Below, one piece after another: positions 1 through 6,527 of a DNA stretch of 7,144 nt (the stretch's first letter is position 1; every line of letters begins with the position of its first letter). Source of the stretch: Pseudomonas sp. (GTDB taxonomy: Bacteria; Pseudomonadota; Gammaproteobacteria; Pseudomonadales; Pseudomonadaceae); the NCBI GenBank assembly GCA_030654635.1, contig JAURXE010000361.1:1-7144 (forward strand), given 5' to 3'. The position numbers and the translations under genes are program-made. Under the pieces are notes generated by a model, which was not told the DNA's origin, did not search any database, and saw nothing but the letters and a program-made list of their open reading frames with translations.

Positions 1-1038
1 GAGAAAGATTGCCTCATCGAGTTGATTGAGCAACTGCCGGTAGCGCGCCTCGCTGTCGTGCAGGGCTTCATGGGCGGCCTTTTGCGCGCCCAGGTCGATA
101 TCGACGCAGTACAACTCGACCTGCTCATGGCTATTGCGTAGCAGTAAATGGCTGGAATAGACCCACACCAGCTCGCCGTTTTTGCGCTGCAATTGCAGCT
201 CGGCGGCCGGAATCGGCGCGCCGCCGGCCAGCATCTTTTGCACATCGTTGGCCACTTGTAGGCGTTGCGCTGGCGGAATAATCAGGTTTTCCAGCTGCTG
301 GCCGAGCGCTTCGGTGCGTGAATAGCCGTACAGGTCGCAACTGGCCTGGTTCCAGTAAATCACCCGGCGTTGGTGGTTGTAGCCTTGCACGGCAATCCGG
401 GGGGTGTGCTCGAACAATTGCCGAAAGCGTTTTTCGCTCTCGCGCAGCGCCTGTTCGTCCCGTTGCTGCTGGCTGATGTCCTGCAGGCTGCCATAGGGCG
501 TGCCAGTTACGTCGATTTCGCCCCGTAGCATCAGCCAGCGGCAATGGCCATCGGCAGTCGGCAGCAGGCGCAGCTCGATCAGCAGTGGCGCATGGTCGTT
601 GATAAAGTGTTGCCAGGCTTGCTCGACGGCTTGGCAGTCGGCGGGGTGCAGCCACTCCAGTAGCGCGGCAAAGCTGTTGGCCTTGCACTCTGGCGGCTGG
701 CCGAGCAGGGCCAAGGCGGGCGCTGACCAGATAAATTTGCCGGGATATTGCCAGTTGCCCAGGTTGGCATTGCGCTGGGCCAGCTCTAATTGGCGATTGC
801 TGGCACTTAATGCGTCGAACAGGCGCCGCTTGGCGCGTTGTTCGCGCAGGCTGAGCACGCCGATCAGCAATGCGCTGAGCAGCACAAAGGCCAGGCCTTT
901 GTAGGTTTGCAGCAGCTGGGTGGCGGTGCTGTCGAGGTCGAGCGAGCCGAGTAAACGGTCGCTGAGCAGAATCCATACGGAACTAAACAAGACGTAAATG
1001 CCGGCTAAGCGCAGCGGCTGGTGTAGATCGGGTTGCAT
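1..1038 (-). CDS. Membrane-anchored multi-PAS sensor protein, N-terminal part (cut by left edge)
   Basis: The reading frame opens at ATG 1038 and runs without a stop to base 1, giving 346 residues. A G-rich Shine-Dalgarno (AGGGGG) lies a few bases upstream. Two hydrophobic segments (about residues 11-30 and 47-64) flank a short, probably periplasmic loop. The pattern of an IY..F...WI..SDRLL segment followed by QTYKG.AFVLL is common in proteobacterial PAS sensors. A first PAS domain spans about 84-192 (PAS_3-like; W104, the HPAD at 131-134, then a G-S-L-Q-D-I-S end). A second spans about 201-316 (start SEKRFRQLFE; YWN, YGYSRTEALG, RKNGELVWV). A third begins at 328 (DSEARYRQLL). The output module is outside the window and could be GGDEF, GGDEF-EAL or histidine kinase. 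It lies 240 bases downstream of the TAXI gene on the same strand, so co-transcription is possible but not shown. The ligand is unknown. Confidence 0.9.
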   Translation of the reverse strand, partial: MQPDLHQPLRLAGIYVLFSSVWILLSDRLLGSLDLDSTATQLLQTYKGLAFVLLSALLIGVLSLREQRAKRRLFDALSASNRQLELAQRNANLGNWQYPGKFIWSAPALALLGQPPECKANSFAALLEWLHPADCQAVEQAWQHFINDHAPLLIELRLLPTADGHCRWLMLRGEIDVTGTPYGSLQDISQQQRDEQALRESEKRFRQLFEHTPRIAVQGYNHQRRVIYWNQASCDLYGYSRTEALGQQLENLIIPPAQRLQVANDVQKMLAGGAPIPAAELQLQRKNGELVWVYSSHLLLRNSHEQVELYCVDIDLGAQKAAHEALHDSEARYRQLLNQLDEAIFL

Positions 1039-1278
1039 CCTTACCCCCTGGACACAAGAGGCAGGCCACCGCTGGACTGCAGGGGCCTACTTAATGGCGA
1101 CCTGCTGCAGTTTAGTCCCTAGGGGGAAAATGGCCGTGAATTCAGTAAAAAACATCCGGCTCTGTTGCGCTGATTGTTGCGCGCCTATGGGTATAAGGCA
1201 CAGCGCTCGAGCCGGGGGCGCTGCGAGTTTTTGGTGGTAGCTGTGCGCGCCGGCCGGTGATTTAGGCATAGCTAAAAA
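1039..1278. other. Intergenic gap between the TAXI gene and the PAS sensor
   Basis: These 240 bases must hold the 3' end of the GltS/TAXI transcript and any separate promoter for the PAS sensor gene. I found no convincing minus-strand terminator with a T tail and no clear -35/-10 pair. A GCACAGC/GCTGTGC inverted repeat (about 1198-1204 and 1240-1246) encloses the plus-strand hairpin. A CCCTAGGG palindrome sits near 1122. A short minus-strand frame of 60 codons (1087-1269) lacks a Shine-Dalgarno and resembles nothing I know. Confidence 0.5.
1206..1232 (+). terminator. Possible plus-strand intrinsic terminator with no matching gene
   Basis: On the plus strand CTCG-AGC (1206-1212) can pair with GCT-(G)-CGAG (1220-1227) around a 7-base G-rich loop with one bulged G. 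Five T residues follow directly (1228-1232). A competing stem CAGCGC (1201-1206) with GCGCTG (1218-1223) is also possible. No plus-strand gene is visible upstream, and read on the minus strand the hairpin has no T tail. The shape may be accidental or may end an unannotated plus-strand transcript. Confidence 0.25.
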
Positions 1279-2769
1279 TTATCCGCCTGGTTGCCCTTCT
1301 GGTGTGCTCGCGCGGCGTTGCTGCAGGGCGCGCGCCGCGCCTTCGTGCAGAGGAATGCCAAGGTCGCGCACCTCTTCGCTGGCGGAAAGCTGCGTACCCT
1401 GCACACTACCCAGTTGCAGCCACTGCTGGCCGGACTCGAAAAGCACATTAACCAACTGTTCGGCCTCGCGGCTGGTTAGTGTTTGCTCGCTTAACAACAG
1501 GCTACTGACGGCCAAGGTGGGTATGGCCTGTGTTTGCCGTGAGTAACTGCCCGCGGCCAGACTGAAGGCGAAGGTGCCGGGGCGGCTGTGTTGTAACTCA
1601 GCGATGATGCTCGGATCGAGCGCCAGCAGGCGTAGACCGAGAGCGTCACTGGCGGCGCTAATAGTGTCGGCCGGCGTGCCAATGACTTGCAACACCGCGT
1701 CGATCTGGTTATCACGCAAAGCGGCCAATGCCGCCGGTAACTCAAGCTCGCCTGTTTCGGTGAAATCGTTTGGCTGCCAGCCGTAAGCGCCTAGCACGGC
1801 TTGCGCGGTGCTGCGCGAGGCGCTGCTCAGCGGGCCGAGGTTGACGCGTTTGCCGCGCAGTTCAGTCACGCTTTGCGGACCGTCAGCGCGTACCAGTACA
1901 TGCAGTGGCTCCGGGTACAAGCTGGCCAGCGCGCGCAAGTTGAGGTTGGGGCCGGCGTCTTGAAAAGTACCGCTCCCGTGTACGGCCTGATAGGCCGAAT
2001 CGCTCTGGGAAATTGCCAGTTGCACCTTGCCCTCGCGCAACATGCGTAAATTATCCAGGCCACCTTCGGTCAGTAGCGGACTAAGTTTGATATTTTTTTC
2101 CTTGAGCAGCGCCGCCAGGGCCGTGGCAAAGCGATTGTATTGTCCAAAAACGGCCCCGCTGGCCAGCGCATAGCCATGTTCTTGTCGGCTCAGGCGAGCT
2201 TGGATATTGGCCAAGGTGCGATTGACCTCATCGCGAATCACTGCTTGGGTTTGCCGGCTGGAACCGCCTGGGGCGAGGTTCAGGGCGGTGCTGATGGCCG
2301 CCACCAGTGGGGAGTTGTCGTTGGCGGCCGTCTTGGTTTGTTGCGGTTGCTTGAAACCTTGCGCAACCACCGCTTGCCAGCCATCGCCTTGGCGTTGGTA
2401 GATCAAGCTGCCATGCACCTGCAGTGCATCATTGGCCTGATTGCCGCCACTGATAATGCCTTCGATCCCGCGCGGACCCGAACCTAGGGTGCTGAGCAAG
2501 CTGGCCGCACCGGGGGAGTCCCAAGCGCTAAAATCATATTTTTTCGCCAGTTTTAACTCTGCGTCGTAATACACCACCAAACGTTCGGTGCCGCTCGGCG
2601 CTTGGGTGTCGGTGGCTGAGCCACGGCGGTGCAGTTCGGTCAGTTGCAGTTGCTCACCGAACACCCGTTGCAACTGCGTGCTGAGGTCGGCTTGCAGGCT
2701 AGCGTGATCGGGGCCGCGTGAGCAGGCCATCAGCAGCAGGCAGCTAAGCAGTACCAGTAAAGGGCGCAT
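1279..2769 (-). CDS. TAXI-family substrate-binding lipoprotein with extra N-terminal domain
   Basis: This 496-residue protein starts with a lipoprotein signal peptide: M1-R-P, a hydrophobic stretch 4-14, and lipobox L13-M14-A15-C16. The mature protein would be lipidated on C16, with Ser at +2. The C-terminal part, about 198-480, is a TAXI-type (NMT1/TRAP-associated extracytoplasmic) binding fold. Recognisable stretches are the segment after SGAVFGQY (204-211), then LLTEGGLDNLRMLREGKVQLA (from about 232), QSDSAYQAV, LRALASLYPEPLHVLVRAD, and the ELRGKRVNLG plus serine-rich loop (303-320). TAXI proteins are usually about 320 residues. Residues 17-195 are an added domain I do not recognise, ending in a Q/T/N-rich linker. 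The start lies 2 bases after the gltS stop, and its Shine-Dalgarno is inside gltS, so translation is probably coupled. No TRAP membrane subunit (DctQM or fused QM) is present; the partner is most likely GltS. Ligand by inference: glutamate or a related acid. Confidence 0.88.
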   Translation of the reverse strand: MRPLLVLLSCLLLMACSRGPDHASLQADLSTQLQRVFGEQLQLTELHRRGSATDTQAPSGTERLVVYYDAELKLAKKYDFSAWDSPGAASLLSTLGSGPRGIEGIISGGNQANDALQVHGSLIYQRQGDGWQAVVAQGFKQPQQTKTAANDNSPLVAAISTALNLAPGGSSRQTQAVIRDEVNRTLANIQARLSRQEHGYALASGAVFGQYNRFATALAALLKEKNIKLSPLLTEGGLDNLRMLREGKVQLAISQSDSAYQAVHGSGTFQDAGPNLNLRALASLYPEPLHVLVRADGPQSVTELRGKRVNLGPLSSASRSTAQAVLGAYGWQPNDFTETGELELPAALAALRDNQIDAVLQVIGTPADTISAASDALGLRLLALDPSIIAELQHSRPGTFAFSLAAGSYSRQTQAIPTLAVSSLLLSEQTLTSREAEQLVNVLFESGQQWLQLGSVQGTQLSASEEVRDLGIPLHEGAARALQQRRASTPEGQPGG

Positions 2770-2771
2770 GC

Positions 2772-3977
2772 TTAAGCTCCTACCCAGGCGAGTGAGAGGA
2801 AACCGGTGATCACCACCGCGTTAAGAATGTCGATCAAGAATGCGCCCACCAGTGGCACCACCATAAAGGCTTGCGGCGCCGGGCCGTAGCGTTGGGTCAC
2901 GGCCTGCATATTGGCGATGGCGGTGGCTGTGGCGCCCATGGCAAAGCCACAAAAAGCCGCCGACATCACCGCGCCCTCGTAGTCGCGGCCAACGCTGCGA
3001 TACACCACGAAAGCGCCGTAGCACAACACCAGCAGCAGTTGTGCGGCAAGGATTAGCAATAGAGGGCCAGCCAAACTAATCACGCTGGCCAGATTCAGCG
3101 CCATCATGGTGATGGCTAAGAACAGCGAAAGGTTGACCGATGAGGTCAGTTCAATCGCATCGTCATTTAAACGCCAGCCGAGCAGGTTGCCGACGTTGCG
3201 GATCACCACGCCAAACAGCATGCAGCAGAGAAAACTCGGCAGGGTCACCACCGAATTGCCAATCCAATCCGACAGTGCTTGGCCCGCGACGACCGCAACC
3301 AAGGTGGCGGCCAGCACCGGAATGAAATTGCTCGGGGCGATTTGCGTGGCATCCGCATCGCTGCCGTGTACCACCTCGGCGGCATGCCCGCTGGCGTCGG
3401 CGAGTTTATTTCGGCGAATCAACCACTGCGCCAAAGGTCCGCCGGCGATCCCGCCGAGAACTAGGCCGAGGGTGGCGCCAGTCATCGATAGTTCCATAAT
3501 CGACTGCAGGTTATTCACCTCGGCAAAGCGCTCGGCATAGGCGGCACCTGTGCCATGACCACCTATTAAGGTGATGGAGCCGCCGACCAAACCCATCAGT
3601 GGATGCAGATCTAGTCCCCATGCCATCAGTACGCCCAAGCTGTTTTGCAGGACTAAAAACGGAGTCAGCACCAGCACAAATAGCAGCAGGCGTTTACCGC
3701 CTTGGCGTAACAGGCTGAGGTTGGCCGATAGGCCCACGGCGGCAAAGAATGACAGCATCAGCACCGGCTTCAGGGTCACATCAAATTCGAGGTTAAAGCC
3801 GGTGCTACTGCTGACAATCAGCATGACCACAGCAAACAATAAACCGCCGGTAATCGGTGCAGGGATGTTGTAGCGCGCAAGCACCGGTATCAGACGGTTC
3901 AGGCCGTAGCCGAGCAGCAGCACCAGCACGGCGACGAGCAGGGTATGCAAGGGTTGCAGGGTCACGGTTAACTCCAT
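2772..3977 (-). CDS. gltS: Sodium/glutamate symporter, GltS (ESS) family
   Basis: This is a 401-residue, highly hydrophobic inner-membrane protein, the usual length for GltS. The family takes up glutamate with sodium and has two inverted structural halves, each with a re-entrant loop. The N-terminal loop shows GGHGTG at 139-144. The C-terminal loop shows GFAMGATATAIANM at 344-357. The polar linker between halves is about 187-216. The first membrane segment is about 12-33, followed by the conserved I-P-x-P-(I/V)-x-G-G-L motif at 38-46. ATG 3977 gives a family-like N terminus and no in-frame upstream start is available, but I see no Shine-Dalgarno before it. The TAXI lipoprotein gene follows after 2 bases, so the two form one transcriptional unit. 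Glutamate specificity is inferred from the family; a close dicarboxylic amino acid is possible. Confidence 0.93.
   Translation of the reverse strand: MELTVTLQPLHTLLVAVLVLLLGYGLNRLIPVLARYNIPAPITGGLLFAVVMLIVSSSTGFNLEFDVTLKPVLMLSFFAAVGLSANLSLLRQGGKRLLLFVLVLTPFLVLQNSLGVLMAWGLDLHPLMGLVGGSITLIGGHGTGAAYAERFAEVNNLQSIMELSMTGATLGLVLGGIAGGPLAQWLIRRNKLADASGHAAEVVHGSDADATQIAPSNFIPVLAATLVAVVAGQALSDWIGNSVVTLPSFLCCMLFGVVIRNVGNLLGWRLNDDAIELTSSVNLSLFLAITMMALNLASVISLAGPLLLILAAQLLLVLCYGAFVVYRSVGRDYEGAVMSAAFCGFAMGATATAIANMQAVTQRYGPAPQAFMVVPLVGAFLIDILNAVVITGFLSLAWVGA
2777..2781 (-). promoter_or_regulatory. Ribosome binding site of the TAXI gene inside the end of gltS
   Basis: On the minus strand AGGAG lies 7 bases before the ATG at 2769 and forms part of the last codons of gltS (V-G-A-stop). 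This fixes the start of the lipoprotein gene and ties its translation to that of gltS. Confidence 0.8.
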
Positions 3978-4012
3978 GTCGGTGTGGCTGGATCTGGTTT
4001 TAAGCGTTACCG

Positions 4013-4041
4013 CCGTTAGGTGTTGCGCCCGTTGCTAACGG
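4013..4041. repeat. CCGTTA/TAACGG inverted repeat upstream of gltS
   Basis: CCGTTA (4013-4018) and TAACGG (4036-4041) are perfect 6-base arms, 36-64 bases upstream of the gltS start. A smaller nested hairpin (CCGTT/AACGG on the minus strand) shares one arm. The position suits an operator or a leader hairpin, but the arms are short and I found no convincing promoter next to them. Confidence 0.35.
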
Positions 4042-4091
4042 TAAGAATGCAAATCTGGAGCGAACTCGTGCCTTTAGTCGTGCCATTGGGC

Positions 4092-4167
4092 GTCGAGGCT
4101 GGCTGCCTGTTTAGTCATTTGCTCAATCCAGATCGCCAGTCAGTTTCCGCTCCCCTCGACTGGCTGC
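4092..4167. repeat. Overlapping inverted and direct repeats in the gltS leader region
   Basis: GTCGAGG (4092-4098) pairs with CCTCGAC (4154-4160). GCCAGTC (4135-4141) pairs with GACTGGC (4158-4164). The two 7-base stems share bases 4158-4160, so only one can form at a time. CTGGCTGC is also directly repeated at 4099-4106 and 4160-4167. The set lies 115-190 bases upstream of gltS, after the likely end of the deaminase transcript. Function is unknown. Confidence 0.4.
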
Positions 4168-4200
4168 ATTTCCCACCTTCATGTTAGTCACAGCTGACGC

Positions 4201-4238
4201 CTATAAAGGCCTACGCGCAGCTGCAACACGTTTAGGCC
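4201..4238 (-). terminator. Probable terminator of the deaminase gene
   Basis: Read on the minus strand, GGCCTA (4238-4233) pairs with TAGGCC (4213-4208). An inner CGTG/CGCG pairing lies after a 2-base bulge, and the stem is followed by TTTATAG. It starts 23 bases after the stop codon at 4261. The tail is short. A competing 7-base stem GCGCAGC/GCTGCGC (4215-4221 with 4246-4252) overlaps it. Confidence 0.4.
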
Positions 4239-4260
4239 GTCGGCTGCTGCGCCTTAATGC

Positions 4261-5217
<957 letters not shown>

Positions 5218-5251
5218 TCATTGGTGGGCGGAAACCGCAGAGTTTAACTCC

Positions 5252-5298
5252 CTGGTCAACAATCTGGCAGCTGCAGTTATTGGTGAATAAATGACCAG
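5252..5298. promoter_or_regulatory. Pair of RutR-like half-sites upstream of the deaminase gene
   Basis: CTGGTCA (5252-5258, continuing to TGGTCAA at 5253-5259) and TGACCAG (5292-5298) form a perfect 7-base inverted repeat with centres 40 bases apart. The published E. coli RutR operator is built from TTGACCA and TGGTCAA arms separated by 2 bases. Here the arms are in the opposite order and widely spaced. The right site overlaps the spacer of a weak promoter candidate. That a regulator binds here is inferred from motif likeness and the neighbouring RutR-like gene. Confidence 0.3.
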
Positions 5299-5346
5299 TT
5301 TGATCTAGGCCAAGGCCAGGCTGGCTTTGGACGAGTAGTGCAGGGC

Positions 5347-5381
5347 TTATCCACAGTCTTGTCCACCGTCGCCGTGGACAA
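5347..5381. other. DnaA-box cluster, left part
   Basis: An exact DnaA consensus box TTATCCACA lies at 5347-5355 on the plus strand. A near-box TTGTCCACC follows at 5359-5367, and TTGTCCACG lies on the minus strand at 5381-5373. The last two also form a perfect inverted repeat with TTGTCCAC/GTGGACAA arms around 7 bases. A further GTGGAC (5395-5400) lies just to the right. Binding by DnaA is likely for the exact box; whether the near-boxes count is uncertain. Confidence 0.6.
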
Positions 5382-5418
5382 CTAAAGGACCGCGGTGGAC
5401 TGGCCCGTGGAGCCCTTG

Positions 5419-5466
5419 AAACACCCTGAATAAACTAAAAAAACCATTAAAAACAGCTTGTTATCT
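5419..5466. other. AT-rich stretch between the DnaA boxes
   Basis: Runs of A (5437-5443 and 5449-5453) and overall high AT content contrast with the GC-rich surroundings. The stretch lies 38 bases right of the left boxes and about 90 bases left of the next exact box. This arrangement resembles a DNA-unwinding element beside DnaA boxes, but it could simply be promoter-like or spacer DNA. A weak DnaA-like TTATCTGCA begins at 5461. Confidence 0.4.
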
Positions 5467-5558
5467 GCAGGATATGGCTTTTCGGAGAGCCTTGGGCAAA
5501 AAACGTACAATAGGCTACAGGCCACGGTGGCGCGGGGCTGGCGATGGCTGTCCAGGGT

Positions 5559-5580
5559 TTATCCACAGCGCTGTGCACAG
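5559..5580. other. Second exact DnaA box with adjoining palindromes
   Basis: TTATCCACA occurs again at 5559-5567 on the plus strand. It overlaps the 12-base palindrome CACAGCGCTGTG (5564-5575), which in turn overlaps the 10-base palindrome CTGTGCACAG (5571-5580). The box sequence is certain; its role is not. Confidence 0.6.
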
Positions 5581-5626
5581 AAGTTGTGGGTGCTTTTAGG
5601 GGCTGTAGCTCTTGTCGGAGTCAGCG

Positions 5627-5651
5627 GGCTGGCGATGCTGTATCGCCAGCC
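5627..5651. repeat. Strong hairpin just after the TetR gene
   Basis: GGCTGGCGAT (5627-5636) and ATCGCCAGCC (5642-5651) are perfect 10-base arms around a 5-base loop, beginning 8 bases after the TetR stop codon. Neither strand has a T tail, so it is not a standard intrinsic terminator. It may protect or weakly terminate the TetR mRNA. The left arm sequence GGCTGGCGATG is also directly repeated at 5536-5546. Confidence 0.55.
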
Positions 5652-5659
5652 TGGGGTAG

Positions 5660-6322
5660 TTAGGCCTTGGCCGGAGGCGTCAGGCCGCAACCCTTGAGGA
5701 TGATTTGCGTCAGGTTGGCGGTGGCCTTGGCGAAGTCTTCTTTGGTCTGGCGCGAACGCCCGCTGACCCGGCAGATCGAGCTGGAGAAGTCGGCGTAATG
5801 CTGGGTGCTGCCCCATAGCAAAAAGATCAGGTGCACCGGGTCGATCGGGTCCATCTTGCCTTGGTCGATCCAGGCCTGAAACACCGCCGCCCGGCCGCGA
5901 AACCACTCCTGGTAATTCTGGTTGAAGTGCTCGGCCATGCATTCGCCGCCGCTGATCACTTCCATGGCGAAGATCTTCGAGGCCTGTGGCTGGCGGCGGG
6001 AGAACTCCATCTTGGCGCCGATATAGGCCGCCAGGGCGGTGGCCGGATCATCTTCGGCGCGCAGGTTGCTGAAGGCGCTGTCCCAGAGTTCCAGAATATT
6101 GCGCATCACCTCGACATAGAGGCCCTGCTTGCTGCTGAAGTAGTAATGCAAGTTGGCTTTGGGCAGGCCGACCCGCAGGGCGATGCTGTTCATGCTGGTG
6201 CCTTTGTAACCGTGGCAGGCGAACTCCTCGGCGGCGGCGGCGAGTATCGCTTCCTGGTTTTTCAGACGGATACGGCCGGTGGTTTTTTCTGCGGTGGCGA
6301 GGTTATTGCTGTCGATGCTCAT
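5660..6322 (-). CDS. TetR-family regulator closely resembling RutR (pyrimidine-responsive)
   Basis: This 220-residue protein has a TetR N-terminal DNA-binding domain at about 24-70, with the helix-turn-helix around 43-62 (SMNSIALRVGLPKANLHYYF). Its C-terminal domain is of the YcdC/RutR type (TetR_C_3). Stretches shared with E. coli RutR, from memory, are PQASKIF (112-118), PIDP-x-HLIF (159-167) and STQHYADF (172-179). RutR binds uracil or thymine and controls pyrimidine degradation and nucleotide synthesis genes, so a nucleobase ligand is likely here, though not proven. ATG 6322 follows GGAAAG at a suitable distance, and a plausible promoter starts 34 bases upstream. The next gene downstream encodes a purine deaminase and may be one of its targets. 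The true regulon could equally lie elsewhere, for example dihydropyrimidine degradation genes. Confidence 0.88.
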   Translation of the reverse strand: MSIDSNNLATAEKTTGRIRLKNQEAILAAAAEEFACHGYKGTSMNSIALRVGLPKANLHYYFSSKQGLYVEVMRNILELWDSAFSNLRAEDDPATALAAYIGAKMEFSRRQPQASKIFAMEVISGGECMAEHFNQNYQEWFRGRAAVFQAWIDQGKMDPIDPVHLIFLLWGSTQHYADFSSSICRVSGRSRQTKEDFAKATANLTQIILKGCGLTPPAKA

Positions 6323-6355
6323 CAGTCTTTCCGTGCGGGTTTTCAGGCGTGCGCA

Positions 6356-6384
6356 TTGATACCGCAGCCGTCTAGGCTGGGCAA
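6356..6384 (-). promoter_or_regulatory. Candidate sigma70 promoter of the TetR gene
   Basis: On the minus strand TTGCCC (6384-6379) and TATCAA (6361-6356) are separated by exactly 17 bases. Each matches 4 of 6 consensus positions. Transcription would start near 6349, leaving a leader of roughly 27 bases that contains the Shine-Dalgarno. Confidence 0.4.
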
Positions 6385-6393
6385 GCCACGCCC

Positions 6394-6446
6394 GCTAAAA
6401 ACCTGACCGTTGGCGGTTTAAAAGTAAAAATAGTCAGGTTTTTAGC
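6394..6446. repeat. Perfect 14-base inverted repeat upstream of the TetR promoter
   Basis: GCTAAAAACCTGAC (6394-6407) and GTCAGGTTTTTAGC (6433-6446) are perfect 14-base arms around 25 bases of partly AT-rich sequence. The arms carry A5/T5 runs, so CCTGAC/GTCAGG with a following TTTTT can act as a bidirectional terminator, here for the LysR gene. The near arm ends 10 bases from the candidate -35 of the TetR gene, so a regulator-binding role is also possible. A small ACCG/CGGT hairpin lies partly inside the spacer. Confidence 0.6.
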
Positions 6447-6449
6447 CGC

Positions 6450-6470
6450 TGTGCGCCATGTTGGCGCACA
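6450..6470. repeat. GC-rich hairpin or operator with 9-base arms
   Basis: TGTGCGCCA (6450-6458) and TGGCGCACA (6462-6470) are perfect 9-base arms around 3 bases. It lies 58 bases after the LysR stop codon and immediately right of the 14-base inverted repeat. The compact 21-base form is like a dimeric regulator site; as RNA it is a very stable hairpin. On the minus strand a T-rich stretch follows only about 18 bases later, so alone it is not a standard terminator. Confidence 0.55.
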
Positions 6471-6527
6471 CACCAAGCCGCAGAGCCGAGCGCAGTACTT
6501 TTTACACGGTCTGTAATGCTGGCGGCT

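Noticed and set aside
131..976. Long minus-strand open frame of 281 codons
   Set aside because: It is a shadow of the PAS sensor gene. The frame starting at 1038 encodes recognisable membrane and PAS segments, whereas this one gives an Arg/Ala/Pro-rich product with no family likeness.
1087..1269. Minus-strand frame of 60 codons between the TAXI and PAS genes
   Set aside because: No ribosome binding site, no recognisable motif, and it begins only 10 bases after the TAXI stop in otherwise unremarkable sequence.
4065..4086. Possible sigma54 promoter upstream of gltS on the minus strand (TGGCACG followed by AAAGGC)
   Set aside because: The spacing between the GG and GC elements is off by one and the -12 element lacks the TTGC core, so it does not meet the consensus.
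5474..5599. Plus-strand ATG frame of 41 codons in the DnaA-box gap
   Set aside because: The AGGA before the ATG is only one base away, too close to act as a ribosome binding site, and the short product has no recognisable features.
5458..5697. Plus-strand frame of 79 codons with a hydrophobic stretch (KLWVLLGAVALVGVSGLAMLY)
   Set aside because: It would need a TTG start with no Shine-Dalgarno, overlaps the 3' end of the TetR gene on the opposite strand, and runs through a DnaA box and a perfect 10-base-stem hairpin. I recognise no family. A shorter GTG start at 5527 has no better support.
5831..6406. Plus-strand open frame of 191 codons
   Set aside because: It is the antisense shadow of the RutR-like gene and runs into its promoter region; no motif or ribosome binding site supports it.
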